From the NCBI GenBank assembly GCA_964618105.1, contig CAZUAJ010000004.1, positions 1 through 54,763 on the forward strand: a stretch of DNA of 54,763 bases. Reading direction: 5' to 3'. Origin of the DNA: CAG-273 sp964618105 (GTDB lineage Bacteria > Bacillota > Clostridia > TANB77 > CAG-508). The position numbers and the translations under genes are program-made. How positions within the stretch are numbered: the stretch's first letter is position 1; every line of letters starts with the position of its first letter. The notes beneath the pieces are model-generated. The model was given only the letters and a program-made list of their open reading frames with translations. It did not search any database and was not told the DNA's origin. Shown piece after piece: positions 43,033-51,076 of this stretch.

Positions 43033-44252
43033 ATTAAATTCTGAATATCTGACCGTGGATATATTAAATTGGCATTTTGTATACGATTTAGTCTTACAAT
43101 ATTTGCTATGCTTGTGTTATATCTTCTAGCTATTGACCAAAGTGTATCCCCTCTTTTTACCGTGTATAGTGTGTGACCTAAATCATGTTTATTGTTATCA
43201 TTTATGATTAATCTTTGACCTGTGTAAATTAAGTTTACATTTTGTATGTTATTTTCTTTTGCTATCCTACTAACTGTTGTATTAAACATTTGAGCTATTT
43301 CTGATAATGTGTCTCCTCTTTTTACAATGTAAATTGTTGTACCACTTGTATTTTCACCTTTTACTGGTACTATTAATATATTCCCTGCATATATAAGATT
43401 TGGATTTTTAATATTATTTAACCTTACAAGCTCTGCTACTGTTGTATTGTATTTAATTGCTAATTCTGATAATGTATCTCCCCATTTTATTTTTATCTTT
43501 TTTGTTGTAGTTTTATTATTTTCTTCATCATCTGGTTTTGGTTTTTCAACTTGTGGAATTTCACTACTTTCTGACATAAAAATTTCTTTTGTAAATCTAT
43601 CTCCATCTACATAGGTGGATATTCCATTTATTCGACCGATATCTGTGTATTGCCAACCTACCCAGCTTTGCCATGTTCCACTATTTTCAGGTTCATTTAC
43701 TTCATATTGTGCAATCCAAAGTGGATATTTTGTTACTTCTCCTTCCCAAATTCTGCTTGCTGTGTATGCATTACTGTATAGTACAACTTCCTTTTTTGTT
43801 AATTCTTCTAGTTTTTTCATAAATGCTAATCCTATTGTGTTTATTTCATTTTTGCTTAGATTCCCAAAACTTTCAAAATCCATTGCTAATCTACAATCTG
43901 CTGTTTTTCCCGATATTACTGATGCAAAAAATTGTGCTTCTCTTTCTGCTTGGCTTACTGTTCTTGCTGTTACATAATGATAAAATCCAATTTTTAGTCC
44001 ACTTTCTTTGGCTCTTTTATAGTTTTGTTCAAATTTAGCATCTATATAATTTGTGCCTTCACTTGACCTTATGTATACAACTTCTATTCCATCATTTTTT
44101 ACTTTTTCAAAGTCAATATCTATTTGAAATTCACTTACATCAATTCCTTGATATATATTTTCACTAGATGGTCCAAATGCCAGCGTTTTAACCGGAAATG
44201 TGTATAATACTGCTACTGTTAGCATTATTACAATAGACAATATTTTTTTCAT
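43008..44252 (-). CDS. GH25 lysozyme with three LysM domains
   Basis: Secreted peptidoglycan muramidase. A signal peptide (about 1-26, ending LAFG) is followed by a GH25 domain (about 36-225) with IDVSEFQ, catalytic DFE in RLAMDFESF, KIGFYHYV and YPLWIAQY, and then three LysM peptidoglycan-binding repeats (from about 250, 305 and 356; each with GDTL and NxIxNxNLIY). The last LysM breaks off as NLIYPRSD. Removing one base at 43055 restores NLIYPGQIFRI and a stop at 43034-43036, so the true end is probably 43034 and the tail read here is an artefact running into the palindromic repeat. AGGAGAAAG precedes the ATG. It overlaps the cysteine synthase frame by 65 bp. Confidence 0.88.
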   Translation of the reverse strand: MKKILSIVIMLTVAVLYTFPVKTLAFGPSSENIYQGIDVSEFQIDIDFEKVKNDGIEVVYIRSSEGTNYIDAKFEQNYKRAKESGLKIGFYHYVTARTVSQAEREAQFFASVISGKTADCRLAMDFESFGNLSKNEINTIGLAFMKKLEELTKKEVVLYSNAYTASRIWEGEVTKYPLWIAQYEVNEPENSGTWQSWVGWQYTDIGRINGISTYVDGDRFTKEIFMSESSEIPQVEKPKPDDEENNKTTTKKIKIKWGDTLSELAIKYNTTVAELVRLNNIKNPNLIYAGNILIVPVKGENTSGTTIYIVKRGDTLSEIAQMFNTTVSRIAKENNIQNVNLIYTGQRLIINDNNKHDLGHTLYTVKRGDTLWSIARRYNTSIANIVRLNRIQNANLIYPRSDIQNLMSVLGTYL

Positions 44253-45213
44253 AATTAACTTTCTCCTTTCTTGTCAGTTTTACTTTATTTGAAATAAATT
44301 TTTCGTTATTATCTATAGGCTTACTTAGGTCTGTGCTTAAATATTTTTTATTATCATCTGCAAATACAGTTACTACTGGTCCTTTTTTTTGTTGTTCTAA
44401 TAATACACTTCCTAAAAAGTTTGCTCCTGATGAAATTCCTACTCCTAAGCCTAATTCTAGTGCTAGTTTTCTAGACATATTTATACTATCTTCGTCATTT
44501 ACTAAAATCACTTTATCTAACTCATTTTTATCTAGTAGTGCTGGTATAAATTCATCCCCTATTCCTTCTATTTTGTGTTGTTTTATTATTTTGTTTTTTG
44601 AAATTAATGGCATGCTGTCTGGCTCGATTGCAGTTATTGTTATTTCTCTATATCTTCTTTTTAATCGTTTTGCTATTCCCATTAAGGTTCCTCCTGTACC
44701 CACTCCTGAAATAAAGCCTCCAATATCTTCTGGTACTTGATTTAAAATTTCCTGTCCTGTTGTTTCATATTGTGCTAAGATATTGTCTGTATTTGCAAAT
44801 TGATTTGCTAAAAATCCATTTGTTTTTTGAGCTAATTTTCTAGATTCCTGAATACACCTTTTAAATCCGCCTTGTTCTTTTGAGAATGTTATTACTTTTG
44901 CTCCATAGTTTTGCATAATTTGTGTTCTTTCTTTACTTGCCCAGTCTGGCATAAAAATATATACTGGATGATTATAATATTTTCCTAAAGCTGCGAGTGA
45001 TATTCCAGTGTTTCCGCTTGTTGCTTCTATTATTGGCATTTTCTCTTTTAGTTCTTCTCTTTCTTTTGCTTTTGTAATTATGTAGTATGCTGTTCTATCT
45101 TTTATGCTTCCAGTTAAATTGTAACTTTCTAGTTTGGCATATATATAGTTTATTTTTCCTTTGTACTCATATTTTATTTTTATCAATGGTGTGTTTCCTA
45201 TTGTTTTTAGCAT
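44188..45213 (-). CDS. cysK: Cysteine synthase (O-acetylserine sulfhydrylase)
   Basis: PLP enzyme that makes L-cysteine from O-acetylserine and sulfide. Motifs: IGNTPLI, the PLP lysine in GSIKDR, EATSGNTGISLA, the phosphate loop GVGTGGTLMG and the C-terminal SSGANF. The ATG at 45213 is preferred, with AAGGAG 8 bp upstream; a GTG three codons earlier overlaps that site. The usual end of the family is near KYLSTDLSKP, but this frame runs on for about 40 residues into the GH25 gene (VNYEKNIVYCNN). Such an overlap is unusual, and an undetected frameshift near 44260-44290 would give a stop just before the GH25 start. Confidence 0.88.
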   Translation of the reverse strand: MLKTIGNTPLIKIKYEYKGKINYIYAKLESYNLTGSIKDRTAYYIITKAKEREELKEKMPIIEATSGNTGISLAALGKYYNHPVYIFMPDWASKERTQIMQNYGAKVITFSKEQGGFKRCIQESRKLAQKTNGFLANQFANTDNILAQYETTGQEILNQVPEDIGGFISGVGTGGTLMGIAKRLKRRYREITITAIEPDSMPLISKNKIIKQHKIEGIGDEFIPALLDKNELDKVILVNDEDSINMSRKLALELGLGVGISSGANFLGSVLLEQQKKGPVVTVFADDNKKYLSTDLSKPIDNNEKFISNKVKLTRKEKVNYEKNIVYCNNANSSSIIHISG

Positions 45214-45281
45214 TTTTACCACTCCTTGTTCTTTGATATAAACAAATTATTTTATATATTTTATACATTTGTGGATTAAAT

Positions 45282-45317
45282 GGTTAATGAATGTTTTTGA
45301 TTTTTATATGGTATAAT
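45282..45317 (+). repeat. Decayed outermost CRISPR repeat
   Basis: Exactly 30 bp before the first recognisable repeat (45348) lies a 36-bp stretch whose last part TTTTTATATGGTATAAT matches the repeat end TTTTGATATGATATAAT at 15 of 17 positions, while its first half has mostly decayed. The exact register and length support a ninth, degenerate repeat. It keeps an extended -10 (TGGTATAAT). Confidence 0.6.
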
Positions 45318-45347
45318 GTTTCTACTGGTATTACAATTCTACCTAAT

Positions 45348-45845
45348 GTTATAGTTCCATTTTAGATTTTGATGTGATATAATCAATACATCTGGGAAAG
45401 TTTAGGGCAAAGTGTTATAGTTCCCTTTTAAGTTTTGATATGATATAATCCAAACTTTAAAATATCATATTTTATATTAGTTATAGTTCCCTTTTAAGTT
45501 TTGATATGATATAATCTTTGATTATTTACATCAAATGTTCCTAAAGTTATAGTTCCCTTTTAAGTTTTGATATGATATAATTAACTACTAAAACAATATT
45601 AGAATTATTTAGTTATAGTTCCCTTTTAAGTTTTGATATGATATAATACACTCTCTAACTTGAGCAAGTCAATCTTGGTTATAGTTCCCTTTTAAGTTTT
45701 GATATGATATAATAGTTTAGACAAACTAACCGTAGGTGTCCATGTTATAGTTCCCTTTTAAGTTTTGATATGATATAATTCTAAAAGTCAACGAGATGTA
45801 GTTGAATTTGTTATAGTTCCCTTTTAAGTTTTGATATGATATAAT
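45348..45845 (+). CRISPR. Type II-C CRISPR array, 8 repeats and 7 spacers
   Basis: Repeats of 36 bp start at 45348, 45414, 45480, 45546, 45612, 45678, 45744 and 45810. The last seven are identical; the first has four changes. All seven spacers are exactly 30 bp. Repeats begin GTTATAGTTCCCTTTTAAG and end GATATGATATAAT, closely resembling the Neisseria-type II-C repeat, which begins GTTGTAGCTCCCTTT and ends TACAAT. Orientation is set by the anti-repeat in the tracrRNA: crRNAs read on the plus strand, opposite to the cas genes. Each repeat ends with the extended -10 TGATATAAT, so transcription can start inside each spacer about 6 bp in, leaving about 24 nt of guide. Decayed repeats lie at the end away from cas2, so new spacers are probably added at the cas2 side. 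Confidence 0.97.
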
Positions 45846-45901
45846 AGGTGTGGCTATAACTACTGGTACTACTTAATTACGAGTAATATTAGTGAAAGAA
45901 A

Positions 45902-45934
45902 AAAGATTTAACTTAATAAAAAAGTTAAATCTTT
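45902..45934. terminator. Bidirectional terminator between the CRISPR array and the cas genes
   Basis: AAAGATTTAACTT (45902-45914) and AAGTTAAATCTTT (45922-45934) form a 13-bp stem with T-runs on both sides. It stops array transcripts on the plus strand and the cas operon on the minus strand. Confidence 0.85.
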
Positions 45935-45941
45935 TTCTTTT

Positions 45942-46265
45942 TTAAAACAAGCTTAGTTGATTACAATCTACTCTTTTTTCCTTTGTAGTAGGTTTTCCAA
46001 CTAAAAATTTCATATCTTCATATTGTTTTTCAGTTATAGTTAAACAACGTATAGAACCTTTTTCAGGTAATATTGTATTTAATCTTTTAAGATGCTTATT
46101 TGTCATATCTGTTCCATTACATAATCTTGAATATACGGAATATTGAACCATATCATATCCATCATTTAATAAAAATCTTCTAAATTGTGAATAAATTTTT
46201 CTTTCTTTTTTCTTAGCTACTGGCAAATCAAAGAATACCAATATTCTCATAAATTTACTACTCAT
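45942..46265 (-). CDS. cas2: CRISPR-associated endonuclease Cas2
   Basis: Small dimeric protein that holds the Cas1 dimers in the spacer integration complex. It has 107 residues with the Cas2 ferredoxin-like pattern: MRILVFFDLPV (conserved Asp), YSQFRRFLLNDGYDMVQYSVYSR and IRCLTITEKQYEDM. It resembles the Cas2 of type II systems. The start overlaps the cas1 end by 8 bp. It is the last gene of the cas operon and is followed by the shared terminator and the array. The absence of csn2 and cas4 in this locus defines subtype II-C. Confidence 0.95.
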   Translation of the reverse strand: MSSKFMRILVFFDLPVAKKKERKIYSQFRRFLLNDGYDMVQYSVYSRLCNGTDMTNKHLKRLNTILPEKGSIRCLTITEKQYEDMKFLVGKPTTKEKRVDCNQLSLF

Positions 46266-47160
46266 AACTATGTATTTTTATTGGTAATATTTCTGGTAAT
46301 TCTAATTTTTTATAGTCACTTTGATTTATTGCCGTTGTATATGATGCTATCATAATATTTATTGCATTATTTACTAATTGTAGCTTTCCTTGTATAAATA
46401 CATCTACATTTAAAAGATTTACCAATTCTGCCCTTACATATTTATCAAATTCCGTATTTTCGTTTATGTTAGTTTTCACCCACAAGTCTACTATTGGTCT
46501 AAATGGTTCTATAAAGTCATCTACTAAGTTATAATTATTTAATTCACTTTTATGATGTATTCCTATTGCTGGCAAATACCCATAAGATACTATACTTCTA
46601 GCTATTGCACCTCTTATTATTGAATATCCATAATTTAAACATGTATTATTTATGTCTTCAAAGTTTCTATTAAAATTTTTACCAAATAATGATGAAAAAT
46701 ATCCTTTTGCAGCAATAGCTTCTTTATTTTTTGTATCACCTGAATTAACATTTTTAGCTAAATTTTCTAAGTGTTCTGACATTAAATTTTTATTACATAA
46801 GTTTAGTACTTTTGCTTGATTAGTAATTTTAGCAATTATAATTTTTTGCCAACATCTTTTGTTAAAACTTTCCGAACAATTTAATTGCTGATTTATGATT
46901 TTTAGTTGTCTACTATGACATGCAAATGGAATAAATATTCCATTTGGTAAGTGTTTATCATCGCAACTATACATTACAATTTTATTGTCAGCCATCATGC
47001 TTATTGCCTTTGACGATAGGCTTATTTGTGGAGTTTCTAAAACTATTGTTGATACATCTTCTAAAGGCATACTAAAATTTTCATCTTGAGTAATTTGTAG
47101 TTGTCTATTTTTTATAGACAATTTTGTCGGTTGTGTAATTATTACACTTCGCCAACTCAT
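46258..47160 (-). CDS. cas1: CRISPR-associated integrase Cas1
   Basis: Metal-dependent integrase that inserts new spacers together with Cas2. It has 300 residues of the type II Cas1 form: a beta-rich N-terminal domain beginning MSWRSVIITQPTKL with MPLEDVSTIVLETPQISLS, then a helical catalytic domain with metal-ligand Glu in KNKEAIAAKGYFSSLFG, the His in GIHHKSELN, and DDFIEPFRPIVD. It starts 1 bp after the cas9 stop codon, so translation is coupled. All expected active-site residues are present and the adaptation module looks functional. Confidence 0.95.
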   Translation of the reverse strand: MSWRSVIITQPTKLSIKNRQLQITQDENFSMPLEDVSTIVLETPQISLSSKAISMMADNKIVMYSCDDKHLPNGIFIPFACHSRQLKIINQQLNCSESFNKRCWQKIIIAKITNQAKVLNLCNKNLMSEHLENLAKNVNSGDTKNKEAIAAKGYFSSLFGKNFNRNFEDINNTCLNYGYSIIRGAIARSIVSYGYLPAIGIHHKSELNNYNLVDDFIEPFRPIVDLWVKTNINENTEFDKYVRAELVNLLNVDVFIQGKLQLVNNAINIMIASYTTAINQSDYKKLELPEILPIKIHSYE

Positions 47161-47161
47161 T

Positions 47162-50100
47162 TTATTTTACTCCTTCTCTTTTTTCTTTTTTTACTTTATT
47201 AATATTACCTAAAATATCAACTTGATATTTTTCAAATTTTTCTAAATTTTTTACACCTATTTCTCTTATTTTTTCTTCTCCATTTACTGATAATAAATTA
47301 ATTGCTGCTGTACTTCTATCTGTAGAAGAATAATATGCATAAAATTCTTTTTCATTCTTCTTTTTTATTTTTACTAAGTCATTTGGATATAGACTAAACT
47401 TAAATTTATATTCATCTGTCATTTCTATCCAATCTTTTTCATCTTTTTTTGCTATTATTGCTTTATTTGGTAATTTATTTTTAGTAAAGTCTGATACATA
47501 TATAGGTACTAAATAGTTATTATTGTTTTTTTCAAATACATCTACTCTTACCATATTTGCATTTTCTGCAATTGAACCATTTTTTAAATATACTCCAGTT
47601 GTTCCTGTTGATGGCACTTTTATACTTCTTACCACAGGACTATTTCCATTTTTACTATATTTTCTATATTCATTTGCAAATGCTTTTTCTGCTTTAAAAT
47701 TTGCTTCTTCCATTTTTTTATAAATATCATCATATAGTTTTCTATCGCTCATATATAGCTCTTTATATTCTGGATTGTTTATAATTTCTTCTATTTCTTG
47801 TTTTGATATATTTTTTAGTGATTTTTTAACAATGGTAAATTTTTTACCTTGTTTAATAAATTTTGTTGAACGCATTGTATCTTTATGTGCTCTTCCAGTA
47901 ATTTTTCTTTCTGGCATTCTAGATGTAAAAATTGGTTTTATTTTTGTTACATCTATGTCATCATAATTTCTAAATTCTCCATTTATTAGTGAATACAATT
48001 GACCATTATTGTCTGCATCTTCCATTCTTGCTTCTACTTCTTCTCTAAATTTCGGCCATGGTTCTTTTATTGTAATATCTACATTGTATTTTGTTTCAAT
48101 TATTTCTCCTGTTTCTTTATCAATTATTTCATTATTTTTATATAATATTTTTCTTCTACTATAATCAGATACCTTTTTTATATTTTTATTTGTTGCAGAT
48201 GCTATTATAACTGCGTCTTGTGCATGATGTTTATCTGATGCTTCTCTATCTTTTTTCAAGCCCCAATAATGTCTTAATATTGCTGTTGCTTGTCCATTTA
48301 TGTTATATACTTTTCTTTTTGACTCGCTATCTGCAAATTTTAGATTATTACTAATGTAGTTATATATAAATTTTGAAATATATTTTGTATCATTTATATT
48401 TCTTTGTATCCATTCTTTTGATTTATCTTCACTAAAGTTTTTTACTAATAAATTTTCTTTTTTTCTTGTATTAAATTTATATGTTAAATTAACAAATTCT
48501 TCAAATTGGTGCCATTTTTCTTTGTCTTCTCCCAAATATTCAAAAGGTGTTCTTTCTTTTTTTCTTTGGTTTTCATCTGTTAATACTAATACTTTGTTTT
48601 GATAGCTATCATCAAAGCATCTTGAAAATGGAATTATGTGATCAACTTGCACAAAATTTTCTTCATATAATCTTTCTGCTGGAATTGTTTTACTAGAATA
48701 AGCACATTTACCATTTTGTTCTCTCCATAATTTCATTTTTACAATGTCAAATGTTTTTGGTTCAAATGAAAAATTTTCTTTTATGTATTCTTTTATTTTT
48801 TCATTATTACTTGCATTCTCTTTTTGCCTTTTTTCTATTTTACTTCTTTCATCATAAGATTTTGAAAGTTCTCTAGCTGTTTCTATATAAATTGCTGAAG
48901 GAGAGTCATATTTGTCAATTACTGCATTTATAACTTTTCTTGCTTGTGTAATTGCTCTTAATACAACTGGATTTAATATTTCATCTTCTAGCTCTGTTAA
49001 TGGTGGCAATTTATATTGCAATTCATTTTTACATCCTTTAAATTCATACCCAACTTTTTCACATGCTTTATCATATGTTAAGCCTTTTTCTAATTCTGGG
49101 ATAATTTTTTCCATAGCTTTATATGATAAATGACCAAATTTTGTAAAGTTTATATTTAATATTTCATTTATAATTTCTTCGTCTATGTTACTTTTTTGTA
49201 AATATTCTTTTATTGTTTCATCAGTTTTATTTCTAACTAAAGCATCTGCAATAATATTTTGTAAGTTTGGATTTTGTTTGATTAAGTTAAATTTTTCTTT
49301 TAAGGCTAGTCTTATTTTATGCCATCCTTCTAATTTAACAAATCTTTTATCTTCTATTGATTTTATTTCTTTATTTTTAGCTATTTGATAATTTAAATCT
49401 ACAAATCTTGCATTTTCTGGTAATTCTAATTTTTTTCTTAGTTGTGTATATTTTATTTCTGTTTGTTCATAAGCTAAATTTATTATTTCTTCTTTCTTTT
49501 CTTGAGGTATTTCTAATTTTTCACCATTTAAACTTATTTTTAAATTATTTACTTTTTGTAATAACATAAATTTTTCGAATGTATAACTGTTTTTTGGTGC
49601 TCTTGGCTCTCCTTTTTCAAATGTACATTTTCCAAGCATTTTTTCTAATAATTCTGGTGTAATATATGGCTTTTGAGATGTCATAATTTCTATATATTCG
49701 TTTTCAAATTCTTTAATTGCAAATTCATTTTTGTATTTTCTTTGCATTTCAAATAAAATATGTACTTCTTCTACTAGCATACTTCTTAATACTGTATTAT
49801 TGTATTCTTCTGCTTTATTTCTTTTGTTCTCAGCAAATTTTTCATCCTTATAGAACATTTCTCCTATTGTTCTATATCCTTTTTCTTGTAATATTTTTTT
49901 ATTTTCAATTGTTCCTTTGCTTAATTTTCCCACTTCTTTATCTTCTTCATCTGTTTTTCTATTAGATTTATATCCTCTTCTTTTAGCAATATTAGTTAAT
50001 ACTCTTGCAAATTCTTTTCTACTAAGTAATTCGTCTAACCCTTTTGCTCTAAGTTCATATACATCAGTAGTTTCTTCTGATATTGTGTATAAAGTTAATA

Positions 50101-50350
50101 GTTCTTCTTCTGAAATCAAATTATATTTTACAAATAGTTCTTTTATTTTTTTCATTCTATTTGCTCTTCTTCTAATTCTTCTTCTACTTCCCCTTGCTTC
50201 TCTTCTTACTAAGTTTAGTGATTTTCCGTCAGTTTCTTCTGCTTTTTTAAATACTCTAACTCCTAAGTCTTCTATTCTACTTTTATCTTCATTTATTACT
50301 GCCCAACCTATTGATGCAATTCCAATATCTAATCCCATTGTGTATTTCAT
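47162..50350 (-). CDS. cas9: Cas9 endonuclease, type II-C
   Basis: RNA-guided DNA endonuclease of 1,062 residues, the compact size of subtype II-C. Both nuclease sites are intact: RuvC with D8 (MGLDIGIASIGWAV), E490 (AIYIETAREL) and the HH-D triad H708, H709, D712 (DKHHAQDAV); HNH with D570, H571 (VQVDHIIPFSRC) and N585. The Arg-rich bridge helix lies at 49-68 (RREARGSRRRIRRRANRMKK). The C-terminal part, with NANMVRVDVFEK, ISKFIY and YKFKFSLYPNDLVKI, fits the PAM-interacting region of II-C enzymes. It is the first gene of the operon, under a TTGACA-17-TACAAT promoter; tracrRNA lies upstream in the same direction. The ribosome binding site is weak and distant (AAGGGATG). Confidence 0.97.
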   Translation of the reverse strand: MKYTMGLDIGIASIGWAVINEDKSRIEDLGVRVFKKAEETDGKSLNLVRREARGSRRRIRRRANRMKKIKELFVKYNLISEEELLTLYTISEETTDVYELRAKGLDELLSRKEFARVLTNIAKRRGYKSNRKTDEEDKEVGKLSKGTIENKKILQEKGYRTIGEMFYKDEKFAENKRNKAEEYNNTVLRSMLVEEVHILFEMQRKYKNEFAIKEFENEYIEIMTSQKPYITPELLEKMLGKCTFEKGEPRAPKNSYTFEKFMLLQKVNNLKISLNGEKLEIPQEKKEEIINLAYEQTEIKYTQLRKKLELPENARFVDLNYQIAKNKEIKSIEDKRFVKLEGWHKIRLALKEKFNLIKQNPNLQNIIADALVRNKTDETIKEYLQKSNIDEEIINEILNINFTKFGHLSYKAMEKIIPELEKGLTYDKACEKVGYEFKGCKNELQYKLPPLTELEDEILNPVVLRAITQARKVINAVIDKYDSPSAIYIETARELSKSYDERSKIEKRQKENASNNEKIKEYIKENFSFEPKTFDIVKMKLWREQNGKCAYSSKTIPAERLYEENFVQVDHIIPFSRCFDDSYQNKVLVLTDENQRKKERTPFEYLGEDKEKWHQFEEFVNLTYKFNTRKKENLLVKNFSEDKSKEWIQRNINDTKYISKFIYNYISNNLKFADSESKRKVYNINGQATAILRHYWGLKKDREASDKHHAQDAVIIASATNKNIKKVSDYSRRKILYKNNEIIDKETGEIIETKYNVDITIKEPWPKFREEVEARMEDADNNGQLYSLINGEFRNYDDIDVTKIKPIFTSRMPERKITGRAHKDTMRSTKFIKQGKKFTIVKKSLKNISKQEIEEIINNPEYKELYMSDRKLYDDIYKKMEEANFKAEKAFANEYRKYSKNGNSPVVRSIKVPSTGTTGVYLKNGSIAENANMVRVDVFEKNNNNYLVPIYVSDFTKNKLPNKAIIAKKDEKDWIEMTDEYKFKFSLYPNDLVKIKKKNEKEFYAYYSSTDRSTAAINLLSVNGEEKIREIGVKNLEKFEKYQVDILGNINKVKKEKREGVK

Positions 50351-50423
50351 TTAAAACATCATCCCTTTCTTTTTTCATTCAAAAGAGCCACTAATATACT
50401 AATTAATTAAATTTTACATAATC

Positions 50424-50452
50424 ATTGTAACATATATATTTTAAAATGTCAA
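50424..50452 (-). promoter_or_regulatory. Predicted promoter of cas9-cas1-cas2
   Basis: On the minus strand TTGACA (50447-50452) and TACAAT (50424-50429) are 17 bp apart, about 70 bp before the cas9 start. Confidence 0.7.
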
Positions 50453-50479
50453 AATTTGTATTTTCTTATTTATGGACAA

Positions 50480-50577
50480 GAAGATACCCTATATCTGAAA
50501 AGATATAGGGCTTACTTCGCACTGTAAGGTTTATTATAGTAACCTTTTAAGTTTTGATATGATATAATTTTTAGTGC
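50480..50577 (-). ncRNA. tracrRNA
   Basis: Complementary to the CRISPR repeat: the plus strand at 50533-50568 matches the repeat at 33 of 36 positions, so the minus-strand RNA starts with a nearly full-length anti-repeat. Mismatches at repeat positions 9-10 give an internal loop. Downstream come a small hairpin CTTAC/GTAAG (50511-50515 and 50524-50528) and a 10-bp hairpin CCCTATATCT/AGATATAGGG (50487-50510), the expected order of tracrRNA stem-loops. The pairing segment GGTTACTATAATAA resembles the Neisseria tracrRNA. Ends are approximate; no strong T-run follows the last hairpin. It has its own promoter at 50584-50612. Confidence 0.88.
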
Positions 50578-50583
50578 AATATT

Positions 50584-50612
50584 ATTTTAGCATTAATTTT
50601 TATTTTTGTCAA
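50584..50612 (-). promoter_or_regulatory. Predicted promoter of tracrRNA
   Basis: On the minus strand TTGACA (50607-50612) and TAAAAT (50584-50589) are 17 bp apart, which would start the RNA about 8 bp before the anti-repeat. The -35 lies just after the yraN stop region. Confidence 0.75.
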
Positions 50613-50616
50613 ATTT

Positions 50617-50973
50617 TTATTTAATTTGTTTTATATGGTTTATATAGAATTTATCTTGTTTTTTATAAATTTCTATTACATCTATTCGTATAAATTTATT
50701 CTCAAGTTTATGTGAATATATGTAATATTTTGTTGCATTCCATAAGTGTTTTTGTTTTCGTTTATCTACTGCTTCAGATGGCATTCCATAATGAAAGTTT
50801 TGTCTTGTTTTTACTTCAATAAATACATATTCGTTTTTATCTTTTGCTATTATGTCTATTTCTCCCTGCCTACATTCAAAGTTTCTGTCTATAATTTTGT
50901 ATCCTTGTTTTTGCAAATAGTTTGCTGCAAAATCTTCTCCTTCTTTTCCTAATTCTTGTTTTTGGTTTAACAT
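50617..50973 (-). CDS. yraN: YraN-family (UPF0102) nuclease-fold protein
   Basis: A 118-residue protein of the YraN/UPF0102 family, which has a restriction-endonuclease-like fold resembling Holliday junction resolvases. Motifs in order: LGKEGEDFAANYLQKQGY, RQGEIDIIAKD with the metal-binding Asp, and FIEVKTRQ with the E-x-K catalytic pair. The family's biological role is not settled; its genes are often next to dprA and comM, as here. The ATG follows AAAGGTAATTTAT. It lies directly upstream of the CRISPR tracrRNA promoter but belongs to the dprA neighbourhood. Confidence 0.9.
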   Translation of the reverse strand: MLNQKQELGKEGEDFAANYLQKQGYKIIDRNFECRQGEIDIIAKDKNEYVFIEVKTRQNFHYGMPSEAVDKRKQKHLWNATKYYIYSHKLENKFIRIDVIEIYKKQDKFYINHIKQIK

Positions 50974-51076
50974 ATAAATTACCTTTCTTTTTATTGTTTT
51001 AAAATCATAATTTTTGCATTATATTTAATTTACTACAACTTAAGTATTTGTAGTATTTTTTAGTTTATGACTACAA

